The position numbers were made by a program, and so were the translations under genes. Shown here one piece after another: positions 42,227 to 51,046 of a stretch of 64,000 nucleotides of DNA. Position 1 is the first letter of the stretch, and each line of letters opens with the position of its first letter. Under the pieces are notes generated by a model. It had not been told where the DNA came from, did no database searches, and worked only from the letters and a program-made list of their open reading frames with translations. The DNA is from Labedaea rhizosphaerae (GTDB lineage: Bacteria > Actinomycetota > Actinomycetes > Mycobacteriales > Pseudonocardiaceae): positions 1,122,367-1,186,366 of the forward strand of contig NZ_SNXZ01000003.1 of assembly GCF_004362825.1 (NCBI RefSeq), written 5' to 3'.

Positions 42227-44612
42227 CCGCCGCCGGGGTGAGGTGCGGCAGGTAGGCGTGGCTGATCGCGTAGCCGATGGCGGGCAACGAGATCGGGTCC
42301 GGGTAGGCCAGGTACAGCGGCCGGTAGCGCGGCTGGAACTTGGCCTTGAACGCGAGCAGCGACTGGAACCCGTACACCGGTTCCAAGGCGCGACCGACCT
42401 TCTCCAGCAGGCGCTGCAACGACTGCACCGGCTCGCCGCGGTCGAGGCGGGCCAGCGGCGCGCCGGACAGGCTCAGGAACTCCAGGCCCTGTTCCTTGTA
42501 CTGCAACGCGGCTGAGGCGATCAGGAACTCCATCACCCCGTTGAACGCCTCGTGCCTGCGCCGCATGAAGTCCAGCGTCCGTCCGATGAGGACACCGTCG
42601 CGGTGCACGGGCAGCCAGCTGGTCACGCCGTGCACGACGCCGTCGCCGTCCACCGCGACCAGCACCGCGACCTCGTCGTCGGCCAGCTCGTTCAGCCCGC
42701 CGAGGGTGAAACCCATCTCCGGCAGGCCTTTCTCGGCCACCCAGGCCGCGGAGATCGCCTTGATCTGGTCGGCGATCTCGGCCGGCGCCTCCCGGTACCG
42801 AAGCCAGATGGCCTTGATGCCCGCGCGGTCGGCCCGGTTCAACGCGGTCCGGACGTCCTGCCACTTGCGGCCGGTGAACGCGAGGTCCGGCAGGCTCAGC
42901 ACGGTCTCCTCGGCGACCTGCACGCTGTGCCAGCCCAGCGCGGTGATCCGCTCGGTGAGCTCCTCGCCGACGCTGTACAGGCACGGCGTCCAGCCCTGCC
43001 GGGCGCAGTGGTCGAGGAAGCCGCGCACCGCGTCGAGGTGGTGGCGCGGGTCGCCGATCGGCTCGCCGGTGGTGATCGCGACGCCCGCGCACAGCCGGTA
43101 GGCCACCGCGGCCCGGCCGTCCGGGCTGAACCAGTACGACTGGCCGGCCCAGCTCGCCAGGTGCGCCAGCGACGAACCGCCGGTCTCGGCCAGAAGCCGG
43201 CGGACGCGCACCTGGTCGGTCCGGTCGGCGCTCATCTCGTAGCGGATGAACGTGGCGAGCGCGCCGACGCAGGCCACCGACCAGAACACGACGCCGGTCC
43301 ACTCGTAGAGCGCGGTCGTCGCGAAGTTCGTCGGCTGGAACGGCAGCTCGAGGTCGCCGAGGTAGTTCGGCGGCAGGTAGCGGGTCGGCAGGTCGAGCAG
43401 CAGCCGGTGCAGGTCGGCCGCGGGCGTGTAGTCGTCGGCGAGCAGGAAGCTGCCGACGACGTAGACCGCGGCCGTGCTCGCCAGCGTCAGGCCGGTGAAC
43501 CGGAGCCAGCGCCGGTAGGCGCCCGCGGGGGCCCGCACGGCGAACCGGTCCCGGGTCAACGCGAGCAGCACGACGACCAGAAGCGGTTGCACGGCAGGCA
43601 ATCCGACCACGAGCCACGTGTGCAGGTGCGGCCCGGGGCCGAGGATCAGGCGCTGCTCGGCGGGCGCGTGCGCGGTGCGGGTGGCGAGCTGGATCCCGAG
43701 CGCGAACAGCACGAGGTTGGTGCCCACGGCGGTGAACCACGCGGCGCGCCGGCCCCGGCGCAGCCCTTCGGCCGCGGCCAGCAGGACCAGCACCGGGATG
43801 ATCGACATGATCGCCGGGCCGAGACCGGAGAGCCGCTGCTGGGCGTGCAGCTCCGCGCAGTGGTGCAGCAGCAACGGATCGGAGCAGAGCTGGGTGACGG
43901 TCGCCGGGTCGAGCTGCGGTGAGGTGAAGACGTAGCGCAGCACCGACAGCGGGCCGATCCGCGTGCGGCCGATGGCGGCGATGAGCGGGCCGATCGCCGA
44001 CGCGGCGACCAGGACGGCGATCAGCAGGCGGCTCTCCGGCAGGGACGGTCGCGGCGCGCGGACCCGGCCACGCAACGTCCGGCCGAGGGTCAATCCGGCG
44101 AGTCCGGTGGTCAGGCGCAGGATGTCCGACAGCAGACCGGAGTAGAGCGCGAACATCGCCAGGCCCAGGACCAGCGTGATGCGCAACCGCCGGCGCCAGC
44201 GGACCGGGAGCACAGCGGTGGTGGCCAGGCCGAGGCCGATCACCGCGCCGGCCGGGCCGACCACGACCTGGTCGGTGAGCCGGTACGCCCAGGCGCCGCC
44301 CGTGTCGACCATGGCGCTGGCCAAGAGGAGCCCCGCCAGCTGACCGAGCACCTGCGACCCCAGCAGGAGCGCGGTCGCGCGGATCGAGCCGATCGTGCGC
44401 TCCGCGACCGGCACCAGCCCGCCGATCAACGCGGTGGTGACCACAATGGACGGCCAGTCGGCGCACCAGCCCAGGCTGGTGAAGATCCCCCACCAGTGAC
44501 CCGCCGTGAGCGGCGCGCCGGTGCCGACCCACCAGCTCTCCGGGTGCGGCAGAACCGACAGGATCCACAGCGTGGCAAGGGAAACCAGCGTCAACGGGTA
44601 TCTCTTCATCAT
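42192..44612 (-). CDS. Membrane lysyl-phosphatidylglycerol synthase-like protein (DUF2156, rhomboid-like N-terminus)
   Basis: 806 residues from ATG 44612, overlapping the esterase stop. The N-terminal ~180 residues form rhomboid-like helices (WWGIFTSLGWCADW, GAVIGLGLATTAVLPVRW); more TM helices follow to about residue 450. The C-terminal ~330 residues are the cytosolic DUF2156/MprF-type double-GNAT domain: SWAGQSYWFSPDGRAAVAYRL, GEPIGDP, DLAFTGRKWQDVRTALNRADR, LDFMRRRHEAFNGVMEFLIASAAL, LLAFKAKFQPRYRPLYLAYP. MprF proteins transfer lysine or alanine from tRNA to phosphatidylglycerol, giving resistance to cationic peptides. Which amino acid is used is unknown. The esterase gene lies directly upstream. 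Confidence 0.85.
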   Translation of the reverse strand: MMKRYPLTLVSLATLWILSVLPHPESWWVGTGAPLTAGHWWGIFTSLGWCADWPSIVVTTALIGGLVPVAERTIGSIRATALLLGSQVLGQLAGLLLASAMVDTGGAWAYRLTDQVVVGPAGAVIGLGLATTAVLPVRWRRRLRITLVLGLAMFALYSGLLSDILRLTTGLAGLTLGRTLRGRVRAPRPSLPESRLLIAVLVAASAIGPLIAAIGRTRIGPLSVLRYVFTSPQLDPATVTQLCSDPLLLHHCAELHAQQRLSGLGPAIMSIIPVLVLLAAAEGLRRGRRAAWFTAVGTNLVLFALGIQLATRTAHAPAEQRLILGPGPHLHTWLVVGLPAVQPLLVVVLLALTRDRFAVRAPAGAYRRWLRFTGLTLASTAAVYVVGSFLLADDYTPAADLHRLLLDLPTRYLPPNYLGDLELPFQPTNFATTALYEWTGVVFWSVACVGALATFIRYEMSADRTDQVRVRRLLAETGGSSLAHLASWAGQSYWFSPDGRAAVAYRLCAGVAITTGEPIGDPRHHLDAVRGFLDHCARQGWTPCLYSVGEELTERITALGWHSVQVAEETVLSLPDLAFTGRKWQDVRTALNRADRAGIKAIWLRYREAPAEIADQIKAISAAWVAEKGLPEMGFTLGGLNELADDEVAVLVAVDGDGVVHGVTSWLPVHRDGVLIGRTLDFMRRRHEAFNGVMEFLIASAALQYKEQGLEFLSLSGAPLARLDRGEPVQSLQRLLEKVGRALEPVYGFQSLLAFKAKFQPRYRPLYLAYPDPISLPAIGYAISHAYLPHLTPAAATRLVRRVARR

Positions 44613-45835
44613 CGTGTTCCCCCCATACGGGTGACCAGCCAGGGCAGCGCCTGCGACAACGCGGGTCCGAAGCTCATCCAGCCGTGCCGTCCCGGCAGGA
44701 CGCGGAACTGCACGGACACGCCCGCGGCTTCGAGCGCTTGGCGCACGCGCTGGGCTTGCGGGCCGTAGACGTCGTCCTGGTCGCTGGTCGTCAGCATCGC
44801 GGCGAGCCCCGGGTAGTGGTGGGTGGCGAGCTCGTCGAGCGGGTTCTGCGCGCGGAAGGCGGCTTCGTCGCCACCGAACGTCGCGGCGACCGTCTGTTCG
44901 CGGGTGCCCAGCGTCGGCTCGTCCTGGCCCGCGATGTCCAGGAAGGTCGGGAACAGCTTGGGTTGCCGCAACGCCGTTTGCAGCGAGCACGTGCCGCCGT
45001 TGGACGCGCCGCCGACCGCCCAATGGCCGTCGACCCGCAGGTGGTGCTCGATCCACTGGGGCACGTCATGGTCGAGGTAGGTGCCGACCTTGCCCAGCCG
45101 CGAATCCATGCAGAGCGGGTTGTCCAGCGCCGAACCGAGGACGTCGGGCACCACGACGATCGGCGCGAACCCGTGGTCCGCGGCGGCGAACGCGTCCATG
45201 CGGTCGGCGAGGTCGCCGCTGGCGAACCAGTCGCGTGGTGAGCCGGGCTGGCCGGCGAACAGGATCAGGACCGGGAGCGGCGGGCTGTTCCGGACGAGGT
45301 ACACGGGCGGCAGGTAGATCATCGCCGGGCGGGCGGCGAAGCTGCCGGGGATGGTCAGTTGCGCGACGTCTCCGTGCGCGGGTGGCGTGCTTTGATCCGA
45401 CGGTGGCAGCACGCCCGCGGGCAGCTCGTCGTCGACGGGGGCACCGAGCAGCGCGCCGAGGGTCGGGAACTGTCCGTAGTAGATGTTCACGCCGTTGGCG
45501 GCCGCGAGCAGCACGACCGTGCTGATGACGACGGCCAGCGGGCGCACCGGCCAGGTGCTGTGCCGCACGCGGGGCACCAGCAGGACCAGCCCGAGCACGC
45601 CGACCCCGATCAGGGCGATGACCGGCGCGGGAAGTGCGTCGGGGAAGGGCTGCCAGATGTTCTCGGTGTAGTAGACGAGGGCGGCGGTGATGAGGGCCGA
45701 GAGGATGACGGAGAGCACGATCGAGCGCAGGCGCCAGCGGCGTCTGCGACCGCCGGTCAGCCAGATCAGCCCCAGAGCGGCGGCGACGAACAGCAGGGCG
45801 GGAACCGCGCCGCCCAGCAACGACCACCTCAGCAC
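44609..45835 (-). CDS. Membrane-anchored alpha/beta-hydrolase esterase
   Basis: 408 residues from GTG 45835; upstream in-frame sequence is repeat-derived and rejected. Four TM helices occupy about residues 1-125 (LLGGAVPALLFVAAALGLIWL through PLAVVISTVVLLAAANGV). An extracytoplasmic esterase D/antigen-85-like domain follows: IYLPPVYLV, VLILFAGQPGSPRDW, the nucleophile Ser in GGASNGGTCS, an acidic residue around TSDQDDVYG, and the His in LPGRHGWMSF. Translationally coupled to the lysyltransferase-like gene. It might remove amino acids from phosphatidylglycerol or act on mycolate-like lipids; both inferred. Confidence 0.82.
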   Translation of the reverse strand: MLRWSLLGGAVPALLFVAAALGLIWLTGGRRRRWRLRSIVLSVILSALITAALVYYTENIWQPFPDALPAPVIALIGVGVLGLVLLVPRVRHSTWPVRPLAVVISTVVLLAAANGVNIYYGQFPTLGALLGAPVDDELPAGVLPPSDQSTPPAHGDVAQLTIPGSFAARPAMIYLPPVYLVRNSPPLPVLILFAGQPGSPRDWFASGDLADRMDAFAAADHGFAPIVVVPDVLGSALDNPLCMDSRLGKVGTYLDHDVPQWIEHHLRVDGHWAVGGASNGGTCSLQTALRQPKLFPTFLDIAGQDEPTLGTREQTVAATFGGDEAAFRAQNPLDELATHHYPGLAAMLTTSDQDDVYGPQAQRVRQALEAAGVSVQFRVLPGRHGWMSFGPALSQALPWLVTRMGGTR

Positions 45836-45960
45836 GGTTGGACATGGTTCGCGGTGGTCGCTGTGAGGACGCTGAGAGGCTGCTGTGCTCTCTGGTGGGG
45901 CTCTGTCGGGGCTCTTTCTGGTGTCGGCTCTCTGGTGGGCGCTATTGGGAGCTATTAGGG

Positions 45961-46126
45961 CGGCTGCCGCGGGTGTTCGCCGCCGGGTGGCTGTGTCGGT
46001 CTCGGGGTGGGGCGGCGAACACCCTTGCCACCGATGCCGGTGGTTGCGGTGCATAGGTGGCCGGTTTGAATGGTTGCGTTGCGCTGTTGCCTGCCGTTTG
46101 TGGGTGGTCCCGGCGGTGGCCGGGGT
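45961..46126. repeat. Inverted copy of the 13E12-flanking repeat
   Basis: Its reverse complement matches the two tandem units downstream of the HNH gene (47331-47923). It contains the internal palindrome GGGTGTTCGCCGC (45971-45983) / GCGGCGAACACCC (46012-46024). The remaining bases from 45836 to 46199 are GT-rich, repetitive sequence with no gene. Confidence 0.7.
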
Positions 46127-46199
46127 GCCGTGAAAGACCGGAATATTCCACCATTCTCGGTTAGGCCGTTTGGTCGATTGTTGTGGTATGATCAGGGGT

Positions 46200-47321
46200 A
46201 TGGAGCTGGGGGAGCTTTACTCGACTGTCGCGCAGATGCGGCAACTGGAGTTGAAGCTGCTCGACGACATTTCCCAGCTCGACTGGAAAGAGTCCGGGTA
46301 CCCGCAGTTGTGGCGGTTCCTGCAGGACGTCCTGCACGTCACCGCCCCTGAAGCCAAACGCCTCGAACGCCACGTCGAGCTGTTGTGCCCGAAGATCGGG
46401 ATCACCGGTCAACCGATCCCGCCGCGGCTGCCCGCGGCGCGGGAGGCGATGGCGGCGGGGGAAATCTCCGGCGCGCACGTCGACAAGATCGCCAACACGG
46501 TCCAGCTCGTTCCCGTCGAGCACGCCGAACAGGTCGAAGCGGACATGACCGACCTGGCCCGGAAGTTCAACCCCACCCAGCTCATCCACCTCGGCAAGCG
46601 CATCGTCGACGCCCTGAACCCCGACGGTTCCAAGCCCCTCGACCCCACCGTGGTTGATGGCCGGAACACGTTGGACCTGTGCGAAAACCGCGACGGATCG
46701 CTGTCCGGTCGGTTCCGGCTCGGCGGGGAGGACGCGAGCGTGCTCCGCGCGCTGCTGTCCCCGCTGGCCAAGCCACAGACCGGCGATGACCGGACGCTGA
46801 GCGAGCGTCAGGGTGACGCGTTGGCGGAGATCATCGGCTTCGCCGCCGACTCCGGCCAGGCCCCGGCCGAGGGTGGCGAACGCCCGCACATCGCGGTCAC
46901 GGTCTCCCTGGAGACTCTGCAGACCCGCATCGGCCGCGCCATCCTCGACGATGCCCGCACGCTGACCCCAGAGCAGGCCCGCCGGGTCGCCTGCGAAGCG
47001 AAAATCATCCCCATCGTCCTCGACAGCAAATCCCAGCCACTAGATATCGGCGAAACCCGCCGGCTGGCTGATAAACGGTTGCGCAGGGCCCTCGCCATCC
47101 GCGACGGGGGCTGCGCCGCGCCCGGTTGTGCGCGAACCCCGCACCAATGTCACGCCCACCACATCAAACATTGGGCAGACGGCGGACCAACAACGCTCGA
47201 TAATCTGGTATTGGTGTGCCCGTATCACCATCGGTTGATCCATCACACCGAATGGACGGTGCACATGGATAACGGACTGCCGGTATTCACGCCACCGCCC
47301 TGGTTGCAACGCTCCGCGTAA
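46200..47321 (+). CDS. DUF222/13E12-family protein with C-terminal HNH endonuclease domain
   Basis: 373 residues from ATG 46200. The first ~250 residues are the DUF222 helical region (SGYPQLWRFLQDVLHVTAPEAKRL, AREAMAAGEISGAHVDKIA, FNPTQLIHLGKRIVDALNPDG). The C-terminus is an HNH nuclease with a Cys frame: CAAPGCARTPHQCHAHHIKHWADGGPTTLDNLVLVCPYHHRLIHH. The family (REP13E12 in M. tuberculosis) occurs in many near-identical copies in actinobacterial genomes and behaves like a mobile or homing-type repeat. Here the gene is bracketed by related palindromic repeats in opposite orientation. Role unproven. Confidence 0.88.
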   Translation: MELGELYSTVAQMRQLELKLLDDISQLDWKESGYPQLWRFLQDVLHVTAPEAKRLERHVELLCPKIGITGQPIPPRLPAAREAMAAGEISGAHVDKIANTVQLVPVEHAEQVEADMTDLARKFNPTQLIHLGKRIVDALNPDGSKPLDPTVVDGRNTLDLCENRDGSLSGRFRLGGEDASVLRALLSPLAKPQTGDDRTLSERQGDALAEIIGFAADSGQAPAEGGERPHIAVTVSLETLQTRIGRAILDDARTLTPEQARRVACEAKIIPIVLDSKSQPLDIGETRRLADKRLRRALAIRDGGCAAPGCARTPHQCHAHHIKHWADGGPTTLDNLVLVCPYHHRLIHHTEWTVHMDNGLPVFTPPPWLQRSA

Positions 47322-47330
47322 ATTCCTGTA

Positions 47331-47923
47331 ACTCAGCCACCGCCGGCACCACCGCGCCCGCTGCAGGCTGCCCTCGCAGCGCAACCCCTCAACCGGGCCA
47401 CCCAAGCAGCGCGACCACCGGCACCGTTGGCAAGGGTGTTCGCCGCTCCCCGCCCCGAGGCCAACCCAACCACCGGCGGCGAACACCCGCGGCAGCAACA
47501 CCCACTCGAGAGCAACCGGGAACGAACACTCAACCAACGTCAGTCACCCATTCCCAGCCACCACCCACGACAAGCAACCCTCACCCCAAGAGCAACCACC
47601 TACGAAAACCCAGCCACCGCCCAGCATCGCCCCCGACGACCGCATGCCCGCAACTCAGCCACCGCCGGGACCACCGGCGAACCGCAGGCTGCCCTCGCAA
47701 CGCAACCCCTCAACCCGGCCACCCACGCCACGCAACCACCGGCCACCGGTGGCAAGGGTGTTCGCCGCCACCGCCCCGAGGCCAACCCAGCCACCGGCGG
47801 CGAACACCCGCGGCAGCCCCACCCACCCGAGAGCAGCCATCCCCGGAGGACTCAACCAACGTCAGTCACCCATTCCCACCCACCACCCACGACAAGCAAC
47901 CCTCACCCCGAGAGCACCACCCC
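47331..47923. repeat. Tandem ~270-bp repeats downstream of the 13E12 gene
   Basis: Two direct copies, about 47331-47606 and 47651-47923. Each begins AACTCAGCCACCGCCGG and ends near CAAGCAACCCTCACCCC, and each carries the palindrome pair GGGTGTTCGCCGC / GCGGCGAACACCC (47434-47446 with 47476-47488, and 47756-47768 with 47797-47809). A shorter echo (GACAAGCAACCCTCA) follows near 47940. The stretch is rich in CA and has no gene. Confidence 0.8.
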
Positions 47924-47974
47924 GGAACGCTCACCCCAACGACAAGCAACCCTCATATCGAGAGCAACCCACCG

Positions 47975-49000
47975 CTACAACGCACGCACCAGCTCAATCG
48001 CCCGCCCCAGAGTCGCCAGCCGCTCATCGAGGCTGGACCCAGCCGGATACAACCGAACCGTGTCCACCCCGGCCGCCTGCCACACCAGCAAACGTTTGCG
48101 GACCATCTCCCCGGTGCCGATCAACGTCGTCGCGAGCACCATCTCGTCGGTGATCAACGACGTCGCACCGGAGCGGTCGCCGGCGACCCAGCGCGCCCGG
48201 ACCTCCGCTGCCACGTCGGCCCAGCCCTGCCGGCTGTACGCCTGGTTGTAGAAGTTCGTCGACGCCGAACCCATGCCGCCGAGGCTGAACGCCAGTTCCT
48301 TCTTGCGCCCGGCGACCATCTCGCGCAACGCGTCCTCGTCGGGTGCGAAGGCCACCTCGGCGCCCTGGCAGATGTCCAGGTCCGCGCGGCGGCGACCCGC
48401 CGAGGCCAGGCCCGCGTCGAGGTGCGCGAAGTACGCCGACCCGGCGCCTTCGGGCACGAAGCTCGTCCCCAGCCAGCCGTCGGCGATCGCCCCGGTCAGG
48501 CGGAGCGTGGCCGGTGACAACGCCGCCAGGTAGATCGGGATCGGGTGCTCGGTGCGCGTCGACAACCGCATGGGAACTGAGCCGGGCCGCGGGATCTGGA
48601 AGTGCGACCCGGCGAAGGCGATCTTCTCCCCCGTCATGGCGGCGCGCACGATCGACACGGTCTCGCGCAGCCGCCCCAGCGGGTGCGCGAACGGCACGCC
48701 GTGCAGGCCCTCGATCACCTGCGGCCCGGACGCGCCGAGACCCAGCACGAACCGGCCATCCGACAGGTTGGCCAGGGTGATCGCGGTCTGCGCCACGGCG
48801 ACCGGCGTGCGGGTGCCGACCTGGATCACACCGGAGCCGAGTTGCATGCGCGAGGTGCGTGCGGCGAAGAAGCCCAGCGCGGACGGCGCGTCCGAACCCC
48901 AGGCCTCGGCGACGAAGCACACGTCGAGGCCCAGCTTCTCCGCCTCGACGACGAAATCGGCCGAATCCGTGGCGGCCTCGACGGTGGTCGCCGTGCGCAT
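47975..49000 (-). CDS. LLM-class (F420-dependent type) oxidoreductase
   Basis: 341 residues from ATG 49000. Luciferase-like TIM barrel: AEKLGLDVCFVAEAWGSDAPSALGFFA, LGSGVIQVGTRTPVAVAQTA, LSDGRFVLGLGASGPQV and PIYLAALSP. This pattern fits actinobacterial F420-dependent enzymes. Substrate unknown. The ATG overlaps the stop of the SRPBCC gene (TGATG), and the HxlR regulator gene precedes both, so all three likely form one operon acting on a small hydrophobic or xenobiotic compound. Confidence 0.88.
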   Translation of the reverse strand: MRTATTVEAATDSADFVVEAEKLGLDVCFVAEAWGSDAPSALGFFAARTSRMQLGSGVIQVGTRTPVAVAQTAITLANLSDGRFVLGLGASGPQVIEGLHGVPFAHPLGRLRETVSIVRAAMTGEKIAFAGSHFQIPRPGSVPMRLSTRTEHPIPIYLAALSPATLRLTGAIADGWLGTSFVPEGAGSAYFAHLDAGLASAGRRRADLDICQGAEVAFAPDEDALREMVAGRKKELAFSLGGMGSASTNFYNQAYSRQGWADVAAEVRARWVAGDRSGATSLITDEMVLATTLIGTGEMVRKRLLVWQAAGVDTVRLYPAGSSLDERLATLGRAIELVRAL

Positions 49001-49515
49001 CACGCCTCCGCGCGCTCTTTGACGGCGGCGAGCGTCGTGGTCATGTTCTTCTCGAACTCGCGCATGCGCACGAACACGATCTTCTGTTCCTTCTCCGGCA
49101 TCCGTTCGATGGCAAGGGAAAGCCCCGAGCGTCCCGGTCCCATCCGGACCCACTGGGACACCTCGGTCCCGCCGTCCTTGGGAGTCAGCCGGAACCGCCA
49201 GGTCGCCATGAACTCGTCGGAGTCGCTGAAGCCTTGCACCGCCCACGCGAAGACGGCGGGCCGCTCGCATTCCACGATGTGCGAGGTGGTCTCCCACTCA
49301 CCGAGCATCTCGTGGTGGTTGCGGCCGCGGAACCGCGCCCCCACAACGGGTTCCCGCGCCCCGTCGAGCCACTCGACCGCCTGCAACTCGGTGCTGAAGC
49401 CGGGCATGGCGGTCGGGTCGGACACCAGCGGCCACACCCGGTCGGGCGGCGCGTCGACCCACGTCGTGACCTCGACGGTGGGCTGGTCGGCGTAACACGC
49501 TCCGGTCCATTCCAT
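49000..49515 (-). CDS. SRPBCC (START-like) ligand-binding protein
   Basis: 171 residues. Typical polyketide-cyclase/START-like opening VEVTTWVDAPPDRVWPLVSDPTAMPGFS, then strands VVGARFRGRNHH, WETTSHIVECERPAVFAWAV, MATWRFRLTPKDGGTEVSQWV, and the long C-terminal helix with NMTTTLAAVKERAEA. Binds a hydrophobic ligand in a helix-grip pocket. Coupled to the LLM oxidoreductase, perhaps presenting or modifying its substrate. Confidence 0.87.
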   Translation of the reverse strand: MEWTGACYADQPTVEVTTWVDAPPDRVWPLVSDPTAMPGFSTELQAVEWLDGAREPVVGARFRGRNHHEMLGEWETTSHIVECERPAVFAWAVQGFSDSDEFMATWRFRLTPKDGGTEVSQWVRMGPGRSGLSLAIERMPEKEQKIVFVRMREFEKNMTTTLAAVKERAEA

Positions 49516-49517
49516 GG

Positions 49518-50021
49518 TCAACTCCTCGTCGCAAACCGGCGTTGCACGTCCGGTCGTTGCTTGAGCTTCTCGGGGAACCCGGGCCCCATCTGCCAGGCCG
49601 TGTCCTCGGCCCGCAGCGGCGAACCACAGTGTCCACACACGACAGAAGCGTGCGTGTCGTGGCCGCATGCCTTGTGGTGGAACGTGATCGGCGGCCCGGC
49701 GGGGTCGGCGAGCCAGCGGTCGCCCCACGCGGTCATCGCGGCGAGCACGCCGAAGAACTCGCGCCCCTTCTCGGTGAGCAGGTAGTCGTAGCGCCGCGGT
49801 TCGGCCTGGTAGAGCCGTTTCTCGAGCAGGCCCTCGTCGACCAGCCGACGCAGCCGGTCGGTCAACGTGTTGCGTGCGATGCCCAGCGCCTGCTGGAACT
49901 CGTCGAAGCGCCGGATCCCGTAGAACGCCTCCCGCAACACCAGTGGCGTCCACCAGTCACCGAGCAGGTCCATGGTCCGCGCGATGGAGCACGGCCAGCG
50001 CGCGAAGGACGTCCGTCTCAT
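49518..50021 (-). CDS. HxlR-family transcriptional regulator
   Basis: 167 residues. HxlR winged helix: WPCSIARTMDLLGDWWTPLVLREAFYGIRRFDEFQQALGIARNTLTDRLRRLVDEGLL, wing RRYDYLLTEKGREF. The first-region Cys (PCSIAR) is the residue used for redox or electrophile sensing in this family. A C-terminal zinc-ribbon-like tail (KACGHDTHASVVCGHCGSPL) is extra. Leads the SRPBCC/LLM operon with a 2-base gap, so it probably controls it. Confidence 0.9.
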   Translation of the reverse strand: MRRTSFARWPCSIARTMDLLGDWWTPLVLREAFYGIRRFDEFQQALGIARNTLTDRLRRLVDEGLLEKRLYQAEPRRYDYLLTEKGREFFGVLAAMTAWGDRWLADPAGPPITFHHKACGHDTHASVVCGHCGSPLRAEDTAWQMGPGFPEKLKQRPDVQRRFATRS

Positions 50022-50081
50022 GCTTGGCGAGTCTATCTACGCAACTCAGCCGGTCAAGATGGCAGCACTAAGTTGAACCGC

Positions 50082-50399
50082 ATGGAGCACTACCAACTTG
50101 TGACGACCGTGGAGTCGGCGTCGGCGGCCGGCAAACTGGCTGAGGCGATCGTGACCGCGCGGCTGGGCGCGTGCGCGCACATCATGCCGATCACCAGCGT
50201 CTACCGGTGGGACGGCGAGGTGACCCGGGAAGCGGAGTGGCGGCTGGTGGTGAAGACGACGCGGGACCGGCTCGACGAACTCATGGCGTTCGTCAAGCAG
50301 CGGCACAGCTACGACCTCCCGCAGCTCGTGGCCACCGAGCTGGCTGCGGGCAGTGCGGACTACCTGGACTGGATCACTGCGGAGACTCGTCGTCCTTAG
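50082..50399 (+). CDS. cutA: CutA1-like divalent-ion tolerance protein
   Basis: 105 residues. CutA fold and motif are complete: VTTVESASAAGKLAEAIVTARLGACAHIMPITSVYRWDGEV, EWRLVVKTTRDRLDELMAFVKQRHSYDLPQLVATEL and YLDWI. A trimeric, ferredoxin-like protein usually linked to copper tolerance or signalling. Its 3' end overlaps the convergent TetR gene by 26 bases. Confidence 0.93.
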   Translation: MEHYQLVTTVESASAAGKLAEAIVTARLGACAHIMPITSVYRWDGEVTREAEWRLVVKTTRDRLDELMAFVKQRHSYDLPQLVATELAAGSADYLDWITAETRRP

Positions 50400-50949
50400 C
50401 ACCCATGTCGAAGGTGCTCATCAGCTCGGCCAGCGCGCACCCCGGCGTCTCCGGGTCCGGCCCGATCACCCGCATCGCGGTCAGCACGGTCAGCAACATC
50501 CCGGACGCCATGAACTCCCGGACCTCCACCGGCGACGCGCCGGTCAGCTCGCGCACGAGCTTGCAGATCCGGTCGAACCGATCGCGCACCACGGTGCCGA
50601 CAGCCGGCTCGGAGGCCGCGGCCAACCCGTGCAGGAACACCAGCAGCAGGTCGCGGTCGGCCAGCAGCGACTCGTAGCTCTGACCGAGCGAGGCGAGGTC
50701 CGGCTGGCGCGCGCCGGCGTCGCGGAACACCTGCTCGATGGCGTCGCACACCCGCCCCAGCGCGGCCAGGAAGAGCTTCTCCTTGGTCCCGAACAGCCGG
50801 ATCACGTAGGGCTGCGTCACGCCCGCGAGCCGCGCGACCTGGTCGGTGGTGGTGCCCGCGTAGCCCGACTGCGCGAACGCCGTGACGGCGGCGGTGATGA
50901 GCTGGTCCATCCGCTCGTCCGCCGACATCCGGGTCTTCGACCTGGTCAT
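50374..50949 (-). CDS. TetR-family repressor of the adjacent MFS pump
   Basis: 191 residues from ATG 50949 (AGGAGG 6 bases before it). N-terminal TetR HTH: MDQLITAAVTAFAQSGYAGTTTDQVARLAGVTQPYVIRLFGTKEKLFLAALG; helical ligand domain behind. Divergent from the MFS transporter, with two matching palindromes in the intergenic promoter, so it is almost surely the local repressor. Confidence 0.93.
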   Translation of the reverse strand: MTRSKTRMSADERMDQLITAAVTAFAQSGYAGTTTDQVARLAGVTQPYVIRLFGTKEKLFLAALGRVCDAIEQVFRDAGARQPDLASLGQSYESLLADRDLLLVFLHGLAAASEPAVGTVVRDRFDRICKLVRELTGASPVEVREFMASGMLLTVLTAMRVIGPDPETPGCALAELMSTFDMGAKDDESPQ

Positions 50950-50972
50950 CCGTGCCTCCTGAAGCCGATGGG

Positions 50973-51030
50973 TTGACATGTTATCAGTCCATAACTACAT
51001 TCCGTCCAACGCAAGTTATCAGTGGATAAC
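50973..51030 (+). promoter_or_regulatory. MFS promoter with twin TetR operators
   Basis: TTGACA (50973-50978) and TACATT (50996-51001) are separated by 17 bases. A palindrome GTTATC-AGTC-CATAAC (50980-50995) fills the spacer, and a second, perfect copy GTTATC-AGTG-GATAAC (51015-51030) lies just downstream, ahead of the AAGGAG ribosome site. A repressor bound here would block both polymerase binding and escape. Confidence 0.85.
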
Positions 51031-51046
51031 AACAAGGAGCTACGAG

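Noticed and set aside
45836..46054. N-terminal extension of the esterase
   Set aside because: Arg/His/Pro-rich translation of the 13E12-flanking repeat; the GTG at 45835 starts directly before the first TM helix.
47331..47923. CRISPR-like array
   Set aside because: Only two long tandem units with palindromes and no short regular spacers; no cas genes.
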